A stretch of DNA of 64,000 bases from Burkholderiaceae bacterium (GTDB lineage: Bacteria; Pseudomonadota; Gammaproteobacteria; Burkholderiales; Burkholderiaceae_E), in NCBI GenBank assembly GCA_023954045.1, contig JAMLIR010000003.1, positions 163,824 through 227,823 of the forward strand. Direction: 5' to 3'. The position numbers were made by a program, and so were the translations under genes. Below the pieces are notes generated by a model. That model did not search any database. It had not been told where the DNA came from and saw only the letters and a list, made by a program, of their open reading frames with translations. The first letter of the stretch is position 1, and each line of letters starts with the position of its first letter. This document shows positions 39,999 to 48,795 of the stretch, piece after piece.

Positions 39999-42098
39999 AT
40001 GGAACGATCTTTCAGGGAAGAAGTCGGCAAGCTGCGGCTCGGCGACGGCGAGGTGTTCCACGGCGAGGGCATCCTCGCGGTGACCAAGGCGCTGCTGCAG
40101 TCCGGGGTGGCCTACGTCGGGGGCTACCAGGGGGCGCCGGTATCGCACGTGATGGACGTGCTGAACGACGCGCGCGACATCCTCGACGAGCTCGGCGTGC
40201 ACGTCGAGACCAACGCGTCGGAGGCCGGCGCGGCGGCGATGCTCGGCGCCTCGATCAACTACCCGCTGCGCGGCGCGGTCGCGTTCAAGTCGACGGTCGG
40301 GACGAACGTCGCGTCGGATGCGCTGTCGAACCTCGCGTCGGCCGGGGTCAAGGGCGGCGCGCTGATCGTGCTCGGCGAGGATTACGGCGAGGGTTCGTCG
40401 ATCATCCAGGAGCGCAGCCACGCGTTCGCGATGAAATCGCAGATCTGGCTGCTTGACCCGCGCCCGAACCTGCCGAAGATCGTCGAGATGGTCGAGCGCG
40501 GCTTCGAGCTCTCCGAGGCGTCGAGCACGCCGGTGATGCTGGAGCTGCGGATCCGCGCCTGCCACGTGCATGGCTCGTTCGTGACGCGGGCGAACCGGCG
40601 GCCGGCGCACTCGAAGAACGATCGGCTCTCCGAGCCCGATTTCGACTACGGCCGCATCTGCCTGCCGCCGGCGACCTATGCGCAGGAGAAGCACAAGATC
40701 GAGGTGCGCTGGCCAGCGGCCGTCGCGTTCATCCGCGAACACCGGCTGAACGAGACCTTCGACGGCGACCTCGGTCACGTCGGAATCCTCTGCCAGGGCG
40801 GGCTCTACAACGCGACCGTGCGGGCGCTGCAGCTGCTCGGTCTCGCCGACGCGTTCGGTGCCTCGCGGGTGCCGATCTACTGCATGAACGTGACCTACCC
40901 GCTGGTGCCCGACGAGCTGGTCGCGTTCTGCGCCGGCAAGCAGGCGGTGCTGATGATCGAGGAGGGGCAGCCGGCCTACATCGAGGATGCTCTGCTCGCG
41001 ACGCTGCGGCGCCACGACGCGAACGCGGTGCGGGCGCACGGCAAGGACCTGTTGCCGCTGGCGGGCGAATACACCGGCGAGGTGGTGCTGAACGGCGTCG
41101 CCGCGTTCCTCGAATCGGCCGGGATCGGCACCTCGGGTGCGGTCGGGCAGCTGCTGTCGGCGAAGAAGCGCGCCGCCGAGCTCCTGGGCGGCGCGGTGCC
41201 GGCGCGGCCGCCGGGCTTCTGCGTCGGCTGTCCCGAGCGCCCGGTGTTCGCCGCGATGCGCATCGCCGGACGCGAGCTGGGCGCATTCCACGTGTCGGCC
41301 GACATCGGATGCCACACCTTCGCGACGCTGCCGCCGTTCAACCTCGGCAACACGGTGCTCGGCTACGGCCTGGGCCTCGCGTCGAACTCGGCGATGCAGC
41401 CGATGTTCGGGCGGCGGACCGTGACGGTCATGGGCGACGGCGGCTTCTGGCACAACGGCCTCACGTCCGGCATCGCGAATGCGGTGTTCAACAAGGACGA
41501 CGGCATCCTGGTGATCATGAAGAACGGGTACAGCTCGGCGACCGGCGCGCAGGAGCTGCCGTCGAGCCCGCAGCACAGCGAGCCGAAGGCAGACGTGGCG
41601 ATCGAGCGGGCGCTCGAGGGCATCGGTGTCGGCTGGATGAGGACGGTCGACAACTATCGCGTGGGCGCGGTCGCGCAGACGCTCAAGGAGGCGATGACCA
41701 CCGACTACCAGGGGCTGAAGGTGATCGTCGCCGAGGGCGAGTGCCAGCTCGAGCGGCAGCGGCGCCTGCGGCCGCAGGTGGCCGAACGCCTGGCGAAGGG
41801 GCAGCGCAACGTGCGCGTGCGCTACGGAGTCGACGAGGACACCTGCAGCGGCGACCACTCGTGCATCCGCCTTTCCGGCTGCCCGACGCTGACGGTGAAG
41901 GACAACCCCGATCCGCTGCGCAGCGACCCGGTGGCGACGGTCATCGACGGCTGCGTCGGCTGCGGGCTGTGCGGCGAGAACGCGCACGCGGCGACGCTGT
42001 GCCCCTCGTTCTACCGCGCCGAGGTGATCCAGAACCCGCGTGCCTGGGACCGGCTGGTCGCGGGCATGGGGCGCAGCGTGCGGAGGCTGTTGTCGTGA
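39999..42098 (+). CDS. iorA: Indolepyruvate ferredoxin oxidoreductase, alpha subunit (two-subunit type)
   Basis: The 699-residue protein would oxidatively decarboxylate an aryl or other 2-oxo acid to the acyl-CoA with ferredoxin as acceptor. The N-terminal pyrimidine-binding domain includes VGGYQGAPVSHVMDV and the conserved SEAGAAAMLGASINYPLRGAV. The thiamine pyrophosphate motif GDGGFWHNGLTSGIANAVFN is near residue 480. The C-terminus has ferredoxin-type clusters CSGDHSCIRLSGC and CVGCGLCGENAHAATLC. The ATG at 39999 begins just after the rRNA terminator. It overlaps the beta-subunit gene. Confidence 0.9.
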   Translation: MERSFREEVGKLRLGDGEVFHGEGILAVTKALLQSGVAYVGGYQGAPVSHVMDVLNDARDILDELGVHVETNASEAGAAAMLGASINYPLRGAVAFKSTVGTNVASDALSNLASAGVKGGALIVLGEDYGEGSSIIQERSHAFAMKSQIWLLDPRPNLPKIVEMVERGFELSEASSTPVMLELRIRACHVHGSFVTRANRRPAHSKNDRLSEPDFDYGRICLPPATYAQEKHKIEVRWPAAVAFIREHRLNETFDGDLGHVGILCQGGLYNATVRALQLLGLADAFGASRVPIYCMNVTYPLVPDELVAFCAGKQAVLMIEEGQPAYIEDALLATLRRHDANAVRAHGKDLLPLAGEYTGEVVLNGVAAFLESAGIGTSGAVGQLLSAKKRAAELLGGAVPARPPGFCVGCPERPVFAAMRIAGRELGAFHVSADIGCHTFATLPPFNLGNTVLGYGLGLASNSAMQPMFGRRTVTVMGDGGFWHNGLTSGIANAVFNKDDGILVIMKNGYSSATGAQELPSSPQHSEPKADVAIERALEGIGVGWMRTVDNYRVGAVAQTLKEAMTTDYQGLKVIVAEGECQLERQRRLRPQVAERLAKGQRNVRVRYGVDEDTCSGDHSCIRLSGCPTLTVKDNPDPLRSDPVATVIDGCVGCGLCGENAHAATLCPSFYRAEVIQNPRAWDRLVAGMGRSVRRLLS

Positions 42099-43606
42099 GC
42101 ATGCCGCAGCGTCCGACGACGATCCTGATCGCCGCGCTGGGCGGCGAAGGCGGCGGGGTGATGGCCGACTGGCTGGTCGACGCCGCCTCGCGCAGCGGGT
42201 TTCCGGTGCAGAGCACCTCGATCCCGGGGGTCGCCCAGCGCACCGGCGCGACGACCTACTACCTCGAGATCTATCCGGTGCCGCGCGAGACGCTCGGCGG
42301 GCGCGAGCCGGTGATGTCGCTCACCCCGACGCCCGGCAACGTCGACGTGATGGTTGCGTCCGAGCTGCTCGAGGCGGCACGTGCGATGCAGAGCGGCTAC
42401 GTGAGCCCCGAGCGCACGACCTTCGTCGCGTCGACGCACCGCGTGTACGCGACGCTCGAGAAGATGCAGATGGGCGACGGGCGCTTCGACGGCGCGCGCG
42501 CGCTCGAGGGCGCCCGGCAGCTGGCGAAGCGGCCGGTGCTGTTCGACATGCGCGAGCTCGCGTTGGCCAATGGCACGGTCATCAACGCGGTGCTGTTCGG
42601 CGCGATGGCCGGCTCCGGTGCACTGCCGCTGTCGCGCGAGGCCTGCGAGGCGGCGATCAGGGCCGGCGGCCGCGGCGCGGACGCGAGCCTGCGTGGCTTC
42701 GCGGCGGGCTTCGGGATCGCGGCCAGCGCGGCTGCCGGCGGGGCAACCGCGCCAGGGGAGCGGCGTGCGCCAGTGCGGCCGGGCGCTCGGTCGCCGCTCG
42801 ATGCGCAGCAGGTGATCGAACACGGCGTCGAGCGCTTGAAGGAGTACCAGGGTGACGCCTACGCGGATCTCTTCCTGCAGCGCGTGAACTCGGTGGGCAC
42901 GAGCGACGCGGCGTTGCTCGCCGAGACGGCGCGCCAGCTTGCGGTCTGGATGAGCTACGACGACATCATTCGCGTGGCCGACCTCAAGACGCGCGCCACG
43001 CGCTTCGAGCGCGTGCGGCGCGAGGTCGGTGCGCAGGGCGACGAACCGGTGGTCGTCGTCGATTACCTGAAGCCCGGCGTCGAGGAAGTCGCCTCGCTGC
43101 TGCCGCCGTTCGCGGGCCGCCGGCTGGTCGCCTGGGCGCAACGGCGCGGCAAGCTCGATGCGTACAACGTCGGGATGCACCTGAAGACCTCGGGCGTCGC
43201 GGGGTACCTCGTCATGCGCGGGCTGGCGCTGCTGCGGCGCTGGCGCCCGCACAGCCATCGCTACGCCGAGGAGCAGCAGCTGATCGAGCGCTGGCTCGGG
43301 GACGTTCGCGAGGCTGCGACGCGCAGCGTGCCGCTCGCGCTCGAGATCGCCCGGTGCGCGCGTTTGCTCAAGGGCTATGGCGACACGCATCGGCGCGGGC
43401 GCGCCAGCTTCGTCGGGATCCTCGACGCGCTCGTCGAGAATCCGCCGATGGCCGACGCTGCGGCGCAGGCCGCGGCCATCCGCGCGGCCTGCGAGGCGGC
43501 GCTCGCCGATCCCGAGGGCCAGGCGCTGTCGCGGCAACTCGGAAAGAAGGTGATCTGGCTGAATCCCGGGGCGACTGCCGCCGGCGCGACGCGGAGTCGA
43601 GCATGA
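42095..43606 (+). CDS. iorB: Indolepyruvate ferredoxin oxidoreductase, beta subunit family
   Basis: The 503-residue product has the gamma/beta domain of 2-oxoacid oxidoreductases at its N-terminus (ALGGEGGGVMADWLVDAASRSG, then STSIPGVAQRTGATTYYLE), followed by a long alpha-helical C-terminal extension (from about residue 240) that makes it much longer than classical IorB of about 200 residues. GTG 42095 overlaps the alpha-subunit stop and lies eight bases after GGAGG; ATG 42101 is an alternative. The stop overlaps the thioesterase start (ATGA), so the three genes are one unit. Confidence 0.87.
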   Translation: MSMPQRPTTILIAALGGEGGGVMADWLVDAASRSGFPVQSTSIPGVAQRTGATTYYLEIYPVPRETLGGREPVMSLTPTPGNVDVMVASELLEAARAMQSGYVSPERTTFVASTHRVYATLEKMQMGDGRFDGARALEGARQLAKRPVLFDMRELALANGTVINAVLFGAMAGSGALPLSREACEAAIRAGGRGADASLRGFAAGFGIAASAAAGGATAPGERRAPVRPGARSPLDAQQVIEHGVERLKEYQGDAYADLFLQRVNSVGTSDAALLAETARQLAVWMSYDDIIRVADLKTRATRFERVRREVGAQGDEPVVVVDYLKPGVEEVASLLPPFAGRRLVAWAQRRGKLDAYNVGMHLKTSGVAGYLVMRGLALLRRWRPHSHRYAEEQQLIERWLGDVREAATRSVPLALEIARCARLLKGYGDTHRRGRASFVGILDALVENPPMADAAAQAAAIRAACEAALADPEGQALSRQLGKKVIWLNPGATAAGATRSRA

Positions 43607-44019
43607 AGGAATCGCTGAGGGTCGGAACCACGCACGTCCAGCGCATCGAGGTCGACGCCGCGCGCACGATCGGGTTCATGGGCGATGCGCTGCGCGTCTA
43701 CTCGACGCCGTCGATGGTGCTCGACGTCGAGCACACCTGCCGCCAGCTGCTGCTGGCGCACCACGATGCCGGCGAGGACTCGGTCGGCTCGCACGTGGCG
43801 GTCGACCACCTGGGGCCGACGCTGCTCGGGCAAACGGTCACCGTCGAGGCGAAGGTGATCGAGCTCGCGTTGCCGCGCGTGAGCTTCGAGATCGAGGTGA
43901 GGGACGAAGTCGACACCGTGGGCCGCGCGAAGCACGTGCGCTTCGTCGTCGACACCGCGAAGCAGGCCGAGCGGCTGGCGAAGAAGGCGGCGCGGGTGAA
44001 GGCGGCCAGCGGAGGCTGA
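43603..44019 (+). CDS. FlK-like hotdog thioesterase
   Basis: The 138-residue product has a hotdog fold of the fluoroacetyl-CoA thioesterase (FlK) type. The FlK triad Thr42-Glu50-His76 is matched in spacing by Thr35, Glu43 and His69 (STPSMVLDVEHTC and GSHVAVDHLGPT). It should hydrolyse an acyl-CoA; fluoroacetyl-CoA is unlikely to be the substrate here. Because the gene overlaps the indolepyruvate oxidoreductase beta gene by four bases, its substrate may be the acyl-CoA made by that enzyme, which is inference. Confidence 0.85.
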   Translation: MKESLRVGTTHVQRIEVDAARTIGFMGDALRVYSTPSMVLDVEHTCRQLLLAHHDAGEDSVGSHVAVDHLGPTLLGQTVTVEAKVIELALPRVSFEIEVRDEVDTVGRAKHVRFVVDTAKQAERLAKKAARVKAASGG

Positions 44020-44079
44020 CGAGCTTCGCGGTGGGCGCCGCCCGGCGGGCGAGCACGGGGACGCTTCGATCGGCGCGAC

Positions 44080-45312
44080 TCAGGCCGCCAGCCACTGCCT
44101 GAGGTGACGGTAGACCGCGGGGCGCGCGAGCAGCTCCAGGTGGCTGGTCTCGTAGCTGATCCACTGCGATTCCCGCGTGAACAGCGAACGATGCGAGCGC
44201 CCGCCGCGGCCCAGCGCACTGGCGAGCGGCACCAGCCCGTCGCCGACCAGCCGGTCCTTCAGGTCGCCGCTGCGGCTCCCGAGCGTGCCGGCGATCGCCA
44301 GGCAGCGCACGCGTCGCGGCAGTGGCGCCACGTCGCCGGCGCTCGTGCCGGTCGCTGCGTCCCCATCGGCTCGATCGGCGCCATCGCCCCCGCGACTGGC
44401 GGCGAGCACGGTGCCGTGGCGCAGGTCGGTGATGCCCGCGCTGCGGATCCGGCCGAGACGAGCGAACGGCGCGCTGTACGGACTGACCTGCAGCAGGTTC
44501 TCGAACCAGTGGCCGCCCCGCTCCAGGGGCGCGCCGCGGTGCGGAGTTCCGAGGAAGACGATTGCGTCGAGCCGCTCGGGCCACTCGTGACCGAGCCGCG
44601 CGCCATGCGCGCAGGCGCTGCGCGCGACCAGCCCGCCCATGCTGTGGCCTACGATCGACAGGCGCTCGAGCGGAACCGGCCACTGGGCGGCCAGCGCCTG
44701 CAGCAGCCGTGCGAAGCGCCGGCCATTGAGGGAAATCGGCAAGCCGCTGTTGTAGTGCAGGTAGAGCGGCGTGCACGGCAGGTCGCGCGCGAGCGCGGCG
44801 CCGTGATCGTGGCCGTCGCGCATCCACTGCAGGTCGTTCATGCACAGTCCGTGGGCGAGCACCACCACGTGCGGGTGCGCAGCCGGAAAGGCCGCCGCCA
44901 ACGCGTCGCGCTGCAGGCGCAGCGGGCGCCCGCCGTGGCGCAGCGCCATCCGGATCGCGAGCGGATTGCGGGTGGCCGCGAGGTGGTCGCCGAGCACGCC
45001 GTTGAGCGCCGCGATCGCTGCGCTGCGCGCGGCCGTCGACGGCGTCTCGGCGATCAGCCGCGGCGCCAGCCAGCCGAGCGCCGCATCGATGCCGTTGCCC
45101 ACGCCGCGCGTGACGCCGCGCACCGTCGCATAGACGAGGCCGGTCAGGCCGCGCGTGCGTCCGGTCGGCGAGCGGCCGAAGACCAGCGGGAAACGGGCGA
45201 TCTCGGCGTGCAGTGCCTCGGCCAGCGACGTCAGGTCGGTGGTCGCGCGCACCGCCAGTCGGGCGACGCCGCGCAGGTCCCCGGGTTGCAGGTGTCGGGT
45301 GGGGCGTTCCAT
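44080..45312 (-). CDS. Alpha/beta-hydrolase, lipase/esterase-like
   Basis: The 410-residue product has an N-terminal region of about 150 residues without known domain, then an alpha/beta-hydrolase core: VVVLAHGLCMND (oxyanion HG), SIVGHSMGGLVARSA (nucleophile Ser in GHSMG), AIVFLGTPHRGAP, GDGLVPLASALG and the catalytic His in ETSHLELL. This pattern matches triacylglycerol-lipase/PGAP1-like hydrolases. No signal peptide is present. The ATG at 45312 overlaps the LysR stop by one base (TGATG), so the two genes are coupled. Confidence 0.82.
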   Translation of the reverse strand: MERPTRHLQPGDLRGVARLAVRATTDLTSLAEALHAEIARFPLVFGRSPTGRTRGLTGLVYATVRGVTRGVGNGIDAALGWLAPRLIAETPSTAARSAAIAALNGVLGDHLAATRNPLAIRMALRHGGRPLRLQRDALAAAFPAAHPHVVVLAHGLCMNDLQWMRDGHDHGAALARDLPCTPLYLHYNSGLPISLNGRRFARLLQALAAQWPVPLERLSIVGHSMGGLVARSACAHGARLGHEWPERLDAIVFLGTPHRGAPLERGGHWFENLLQVSPYSAPFARLGRIRSAGITDLRHGTVLAASRGGDGADRADGDAATGTSAGDVAPLPRRVRCLAIAGTLGSRSGDLKDRLVGDGLVPLASALGRGGRSHRSLFTRESQWISYETSHLELLARPAVYRHLRQWLAA

Positions 45313-46325
45313 CAGGCCACCATGGGCGGCGCATCGGCGCCGTGCCCCGGATCGGGCGGGCTGGCGCCGGCCTGGCGCTCGCGCAGCGGAGTGGCAGCCG
45401 CGCGAGCGATCGACGCGCGCAGCCATTCGTGCCCGGGCCGGCTCGCGCGCCGACGCAGCCACAGCGCCTCGACGTCGACGCGTGGAAGCTCCATCGGCAG
45501 CGGGCGCACGGCGACCTTGTCGGTCGTGCCGGTCGAGGCGAGGAAGTGGCGCGGGAGCGCCGTCAGCAGGTCGGAGTTCGCAACGACGATGCCGGCCGTG
45601 AAGAACTGGTTGACCGTCAGCACGATCCGCCGCGTGCGCCCGAGCGCCGCGAGCGTCTCGTCGACGTTGCCGAACGGCCGCCCCGAGACGCTGACGAGCA
45701 GGTGGTGGGCCGCGCAGTAGGCGTCCAGCGTCAGTTCGCCGTGCGCCAGCGGATGGTCGCGACGCATCACGCAGGCGTAATGGCTGCTGTAGAGGCGCCG
45801 ATGGCCGAACGCGGCGGCCGAGTCCGGCTGCATCTCCTCGACCGACACCGAGGTGATGACGCCTGGAAAGTGGCCGACGGCGACGTCGACGTCCTGGGTC
45901 ATCAGCATCTGGCGCGGGTCGCGTGTCGACAGCGGCACGACGCGCAGCGTCACGCCGGGCGCCTCGCGCTCGACGATCGCCACCAGCGGCGGGATCAGCA
46001 GCGACGCGGTGGCGTCGGCCATCGCCAGCGTGAACAGCGTGCGGGCCTCGGACGGGACGAAGGTCGACGGCGTGAAGGCCGAGCGCAGCTGCGCGAGCGC
46101 GTCGCGCACCGCCGGCCACAGCGACAGCGCGGTCGGCGTCGGCTCGACGCCGTAGCCCGACCGGACGACCAGCTCGTCGCCCAGCGCCTCGCGCAGCCGC
46201 TTCAGCGCATTGCTGACTGCCGGCTGGGTCATCGCGAGCTTTGCTGCCGCTCGTGTCAGGTTGCGTTCGGCCATCACCTCGTCGAAGACGCGGAGGAGGT
46301 TCAGGTCCAGCGTGCGAAAATTCAT
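45312..46325 (-). CDS. LysR-family transcriptional regulator
   Basis: The 337-residue product starts MNFRTLDLNLLRVFDEVM and has the LysR DNA-binding domain (RAAAKLAMTQPAVSNALKRLREALGD) and an effector domain of the NodD/NahR-like subgroup (LNLLRVFDEV...LVVRSGYGVEPTPTA). It lies upstream of the lipase-like gene with a one-base overlap and is divergent from a small gene at 46449, either of which may be its target. The C-terminus extends about 25 residues beyond the usual end with a Pro/Gly-rich tail. Confidence 0.87.
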   Translation of the reverse strand: MNFRTLDLNLLRVFDEVMAERNLTRAAAKLAMTQPAVSNALKRLREALGDELVVRSGYGVEPTPTALSLWPAVRDALAQLRSAFTPSTFVPSEARTLFTLAMADATASLLIPPLVAIVEREAPGVTLRVVPLSTRDPRQMLMTQDVDVAVGHFPGVITSVSVEEMQPDSAAAFGHRRLYSSHYACVMRRDHPLAHGELTLDAYCAAHHLLVSVSGRPFGNVDETLAALGRTRRIVLTVNQFFTAGIVVANSDLLTALPRHFLASTGTTDKVAVRPLPMELPRVDVEALWLRRRASRPGHEWLRASIARAAATPLRERQAGASPPDPGHGADAPPMVA

Positions 46326-46448
46326 CGGGCTAACCCGGAGAAACAATAAACAACGTGAATTGTACTCATCGCCAACATCAATTGGAAATATGGCTGGGAA
46401 TGCCGATAATCGAGTCATCGCAGTGCAACATTCCAGACGGAGTTCCAG

Positions 46449-46727
46449 ATGAGTACGCTTGTCACCACCCACGAAGGCCTCGACCGGGTCATTCGCGGCG
46501 GGCAGGCCGTCGCGGACATGTTCGGCCGCGGACCGGCGCGTCCGGCCGGCCGTAATGCCGCCAGGGCCCCGAAGGCATCCAGGGGCGTGTTCGCCGGGCT
46601 GATCGCCCGGATCGCCGAACGGGCCCGCAAGCATCGGCAGGATCGGCTGTTCGAGCAGCTGATGCACGACGACCCGCGCGTCTACGCGGACGTGCAGGCG
46701 GCGGCCGCGCGTCAGGAGTGGCGCTGA
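46449..46727 (+). CDS. Small protein of unknown function
   Basis: The 92-residue product is basic and Ala/Arg-rich, with a likely helical C-terminal half (RLFEQLMHDDPRVYADVQAAAARQEW). No family is recognised and no signal peptide or membrane segment is seen. ACGGAG nine bases before the ATG is a fair ribosome-binding site. It is divergent from the LysR gene (123-base gap) and is followed by a strong terminator, which supports it as a real transcription unit. Confidence 0.6.
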   Translation: MSTLVTTHEGLDRVIRGGQAVADMFGRGPARPAGRNAARAPKASRGVFAGLIARIAERARKHRQDRLFEQLMHDDPRVYADVQAAAARQEWR

Positions 46728-46796
46728 ACTGAATTACGGGCGGTGACCGCGTCGCCGCCCCCACCGTGTCTCCTCCTCCACTTCAAAAGTGGATTC

Positions 46797-46826
46797 GGCC
46801 CGCGAGTTTCGCGGGCCTTTTTTTTT
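46797..46826 (+). terminator. Rho-independent terminator
   Basis: GGCCCGCG and CGCGGGCC form an eight-base GC stem around an AGTTT loop, followed by nine T residues. It ends the transcript of the small gene at 46449 and lies 43 bases before the MeaB-XdhC fusion gene. Confidence 0.93.
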
Positions 46827-46869
46827 CTGCAACAATCGTCCGTTCCCCGAAGTCCCGAAGGCCCGACCG

Positions 46870-48060
46870 ATGAACCCGGATGCAATCGACCTCGAGGCGA
46901 TCCTCGCAGGCTCCCGGACCGCGCTCGCGCGCGCGGCGACGCTGCTCGAGAACGACCGACCCGGCGCGCAGGCGCTGCACGAGCGCCTGCTCGGGCACTG
47001 CGGGCGCGCGCACGTCGTCGGCATCACCGGGGCCCCCGGCGCAGGCAAGTCCACGCTGATCAACGCGTTGCTGGCCGAGCTGGTGCGGCGCGGCCGGCGT
47101 GCCGCGGTGCTCGCGGTCGATCCGTCGAGCCCGGTCACTGGCGGCGCGCTGCTCGGCGACCGCGTGCGGATGGGCGACGCGGCCGAGCACGACGCGATCT
47201 TCATCCGCTCGGTGTCCTCGCGCGGCCATCTGGGGGGCCTCTCGCGGACCGCTGGCCGGATCATCGACCTGTTCGACGCCGCCGGCTTCGACACGGTGAT
47301 CGTCGAGACCGTCGGGACCGGGCAGTCCGAGGTCGAGATCGCGCGCTTCGCCGACACCAAGGTGGTCGTCTGCCCGCCCGGGCTCGGTGACGAGGTGCAG
47401 GCGATCAAGGGTGGCGTGCTCGAGATCGCGGACCTGCTCGTCGTGAACAAGGGCGACCTGCCGGCCGCGGCGCGCACCGCGCACGACCTGCAGACGTCGC
47501 CGGGCCTTCGTCGACGCGAGGGATGGCAGGTGCCGGTGCTGCGTACGGTGGCGACCACCGGCGACGGGGTCGGAGCGCTGGTCGACCGGATCGACGAGCA
47601 TGCGCGGGCGGCCGGGCGCGGCCGGCGCCTGGCCACGGGATCCGGTGCTGCCGCTGGCGCCACTTCCGGCGGCACGGCCGACGCTGCGGCTGGCGTCGCT
47701 TCCGGCACTGTCCCGGGTGCCGCCGTGACGGCCGCGCCGCAGGCGAGCGACGAGGAACTGTTCCAGCGGATTCGCGCCTGGCGCGCAGCCGGCAAGGGCG
47801 TCGCGCTGGCGACCGTCGTGCGCACCTGGGGTTCGTCGCCGCGAGCCGAGGGCAGCCATCTCGCGGTCGAGGAGGGCGGCGGCTTCATCGGCTCAGTGTC
47901 GGGCGGTTGCGTCGAGGGCGCGGTGATCTCCGAGGCGATCGGCGTGATCGCCGACGGCAAACCGAAGCTGCTCGACTTCGGCGTCAGCGACGAGCAGGCC
48001 TGGGAGGTCGGGCTCGCGTGCGGCGGCAAGGTGCAGGTCTACGTGGAGCGGGTCGGATGA
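46870..48060 (+). CDS. Fusion of a MeaB/ArgK-like GTPase with an XdhC N-terminal (CoxI) domain
   Basis: The 396-residue product joins two domains. Residues 1-265 are a MeaB-type G-protein: P-loop GAPGAGKS (54-61), DPSSPVTGGALLGDRVRM, ETVGTGQSEVEI, NKGD at 193-196. It is shortened at the C-terminus. After an Ala/Gly-rich linker (about 265-290), residues 293-396 are an XdhC/CoxI N-terminal domain (LATVVRTWGSSPRAEGSHLAV...GGCVEGAV). MeaB proteins guard B12-dependent mutases; XdhC delivers sulfurated molybdenum cofactor to hydroxylases. Neither client enzyme is in the window. ATG 46870 gives the normal MeaB start. It overlaps the next gene (ATGA), which supplies the other XdhC half. Confidence 0.85.
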   Translation: MNPDAIDLEAILAGSRTALARAATLLENDRPGAQALHERLLGHCGRAHVVGITGAPGAGKSTLINALLAELVRRGRRAAVLAVDPSSPVTGGALLGDRVRMGDAAEHDAIFIRSVSSRGHLGGLSRTAGRIIDLFDAAGFDTVIVETVGTGQSEVEIARFADTKVVVCPPGLGDEVQAIKGGVLEIADLLVVNKGDLPAAARTAHDLQTSPGLRRREGWQVPVLRTVATTGDGVGALVDRIDEHARAAGRGRRLATGSGAAAGATSGGTADAAAGVASGTVPGAAVTAAPQASDEELFQRIRAWRAAGKGVALATVVRTWGSSPRAEGSHLAVEEGGGFIGSVSGGCVEGAVISEAIGVIADGKPKLLDFGVSDEQAWEVGLACGGKVQVYVERVG

Positions 48061-48746
48061 AGGCCGAGTTGTTCGAGCAGGTGCTCGCCGATCGCGCGGC
48101 CAAGCGCGCGGTGGCGGTGGTCACGCGGCTCGCCGATGGCGCGCAGGCGCTGGTGCACGACGACGACGTCAGCGGAGCGCTGTCGCTGACGCCCGAGCAG
48201 GTCGCCGAGGCGCGGCGCCGGCTGCGCGGCAACCGCAGCGGTGCGCTCGAGTCCGCGCAGGGCGAGCTGTTCGCGCGCTGCCACGTCTCGGCGCCGCGGA
48301 TGGTGCTGGTCGGCGCGGTGCACATCGCGCAGGCGCTCGCGCCGATGGCGGCGATGGCGGGCTTCGAGGTGATCGTGGTCGATCCGCGCCGCGCGTTCGC
48401 CAGCCCCGAGCGGCTGCCCGGAGTCCGCGTGACGACGCAGTGGCCGGACGAGGCGATGGCGAGCATTGGCGTCGACGCGCAGACCGCCGTGGTGACGCTG
48501 TCGCACGACCCGAAGCTCGACGACCCGGCGCTGGCCGCCGCGCTGCGCAGCCGCGCGTTCTACATCGGCGCGCTCGGCAGCACGCGCACTCACGCCAAGC
48601 GCGTCGCGCGCCTGACCGAAGCCGGGCTCGGCGACGCGCTGGGCCGGATCCACGCGCCGGTCGGGCTCGATCTGGGCGGGCGCGCGCCGGCGGAAATCGC
48701 GGTGTCGATCCTCGCGCAGGTGATCCAGGCGCGCTACGCGTCGTAG
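48057..48746 (+). CDS. XdhC C-terminal Rossmann-domain protein
   Basis: The 229-residue product contains the C-terminal half of XdhC: a Rossmann-like fold beginning PRMVLVGAVHIAQALAPMAAMAGFEVIVVDPR, then VTLSHDPKLDDPAL, YIGALGSTRTHAKR and the ending LGGRAPAEIAVSILAQVIQ. Together with the CoxI domain of the preceding gene it makes up a complete XdhC, here split between two proteins with a four-base gene overlap. The expected role is maturation of a molybdenum hydroxylase. The usual GxGHxA glycine motif reads VGAVHIAQA. Confidence 0.88.
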   Translation: MKAELFEQVLADRAAKRAVAVVTRLADGAQALVHDDDVSGALSLTPEQVAEARRRLRGNRSGALESAQGELFARCHVSAPRMVLVGAVHIAQALAPMAAMAGFEVIVVDPRRAFASPERLPGVRVTTQWPDEAMASIGVDAQTAVVTLSHDPKLDDPALAAALRSRAFYIGALGSTRTHAKRVARLTEAGLGDALGRIHAPVGLDLGGRAPAEIAVSILAQVIQARYAS

Positions 48747-48795
48747 CAGCGGGCTCGCGCCCGCGCGGCGATCCTCGCCGCGCGCCCGATGCGAC

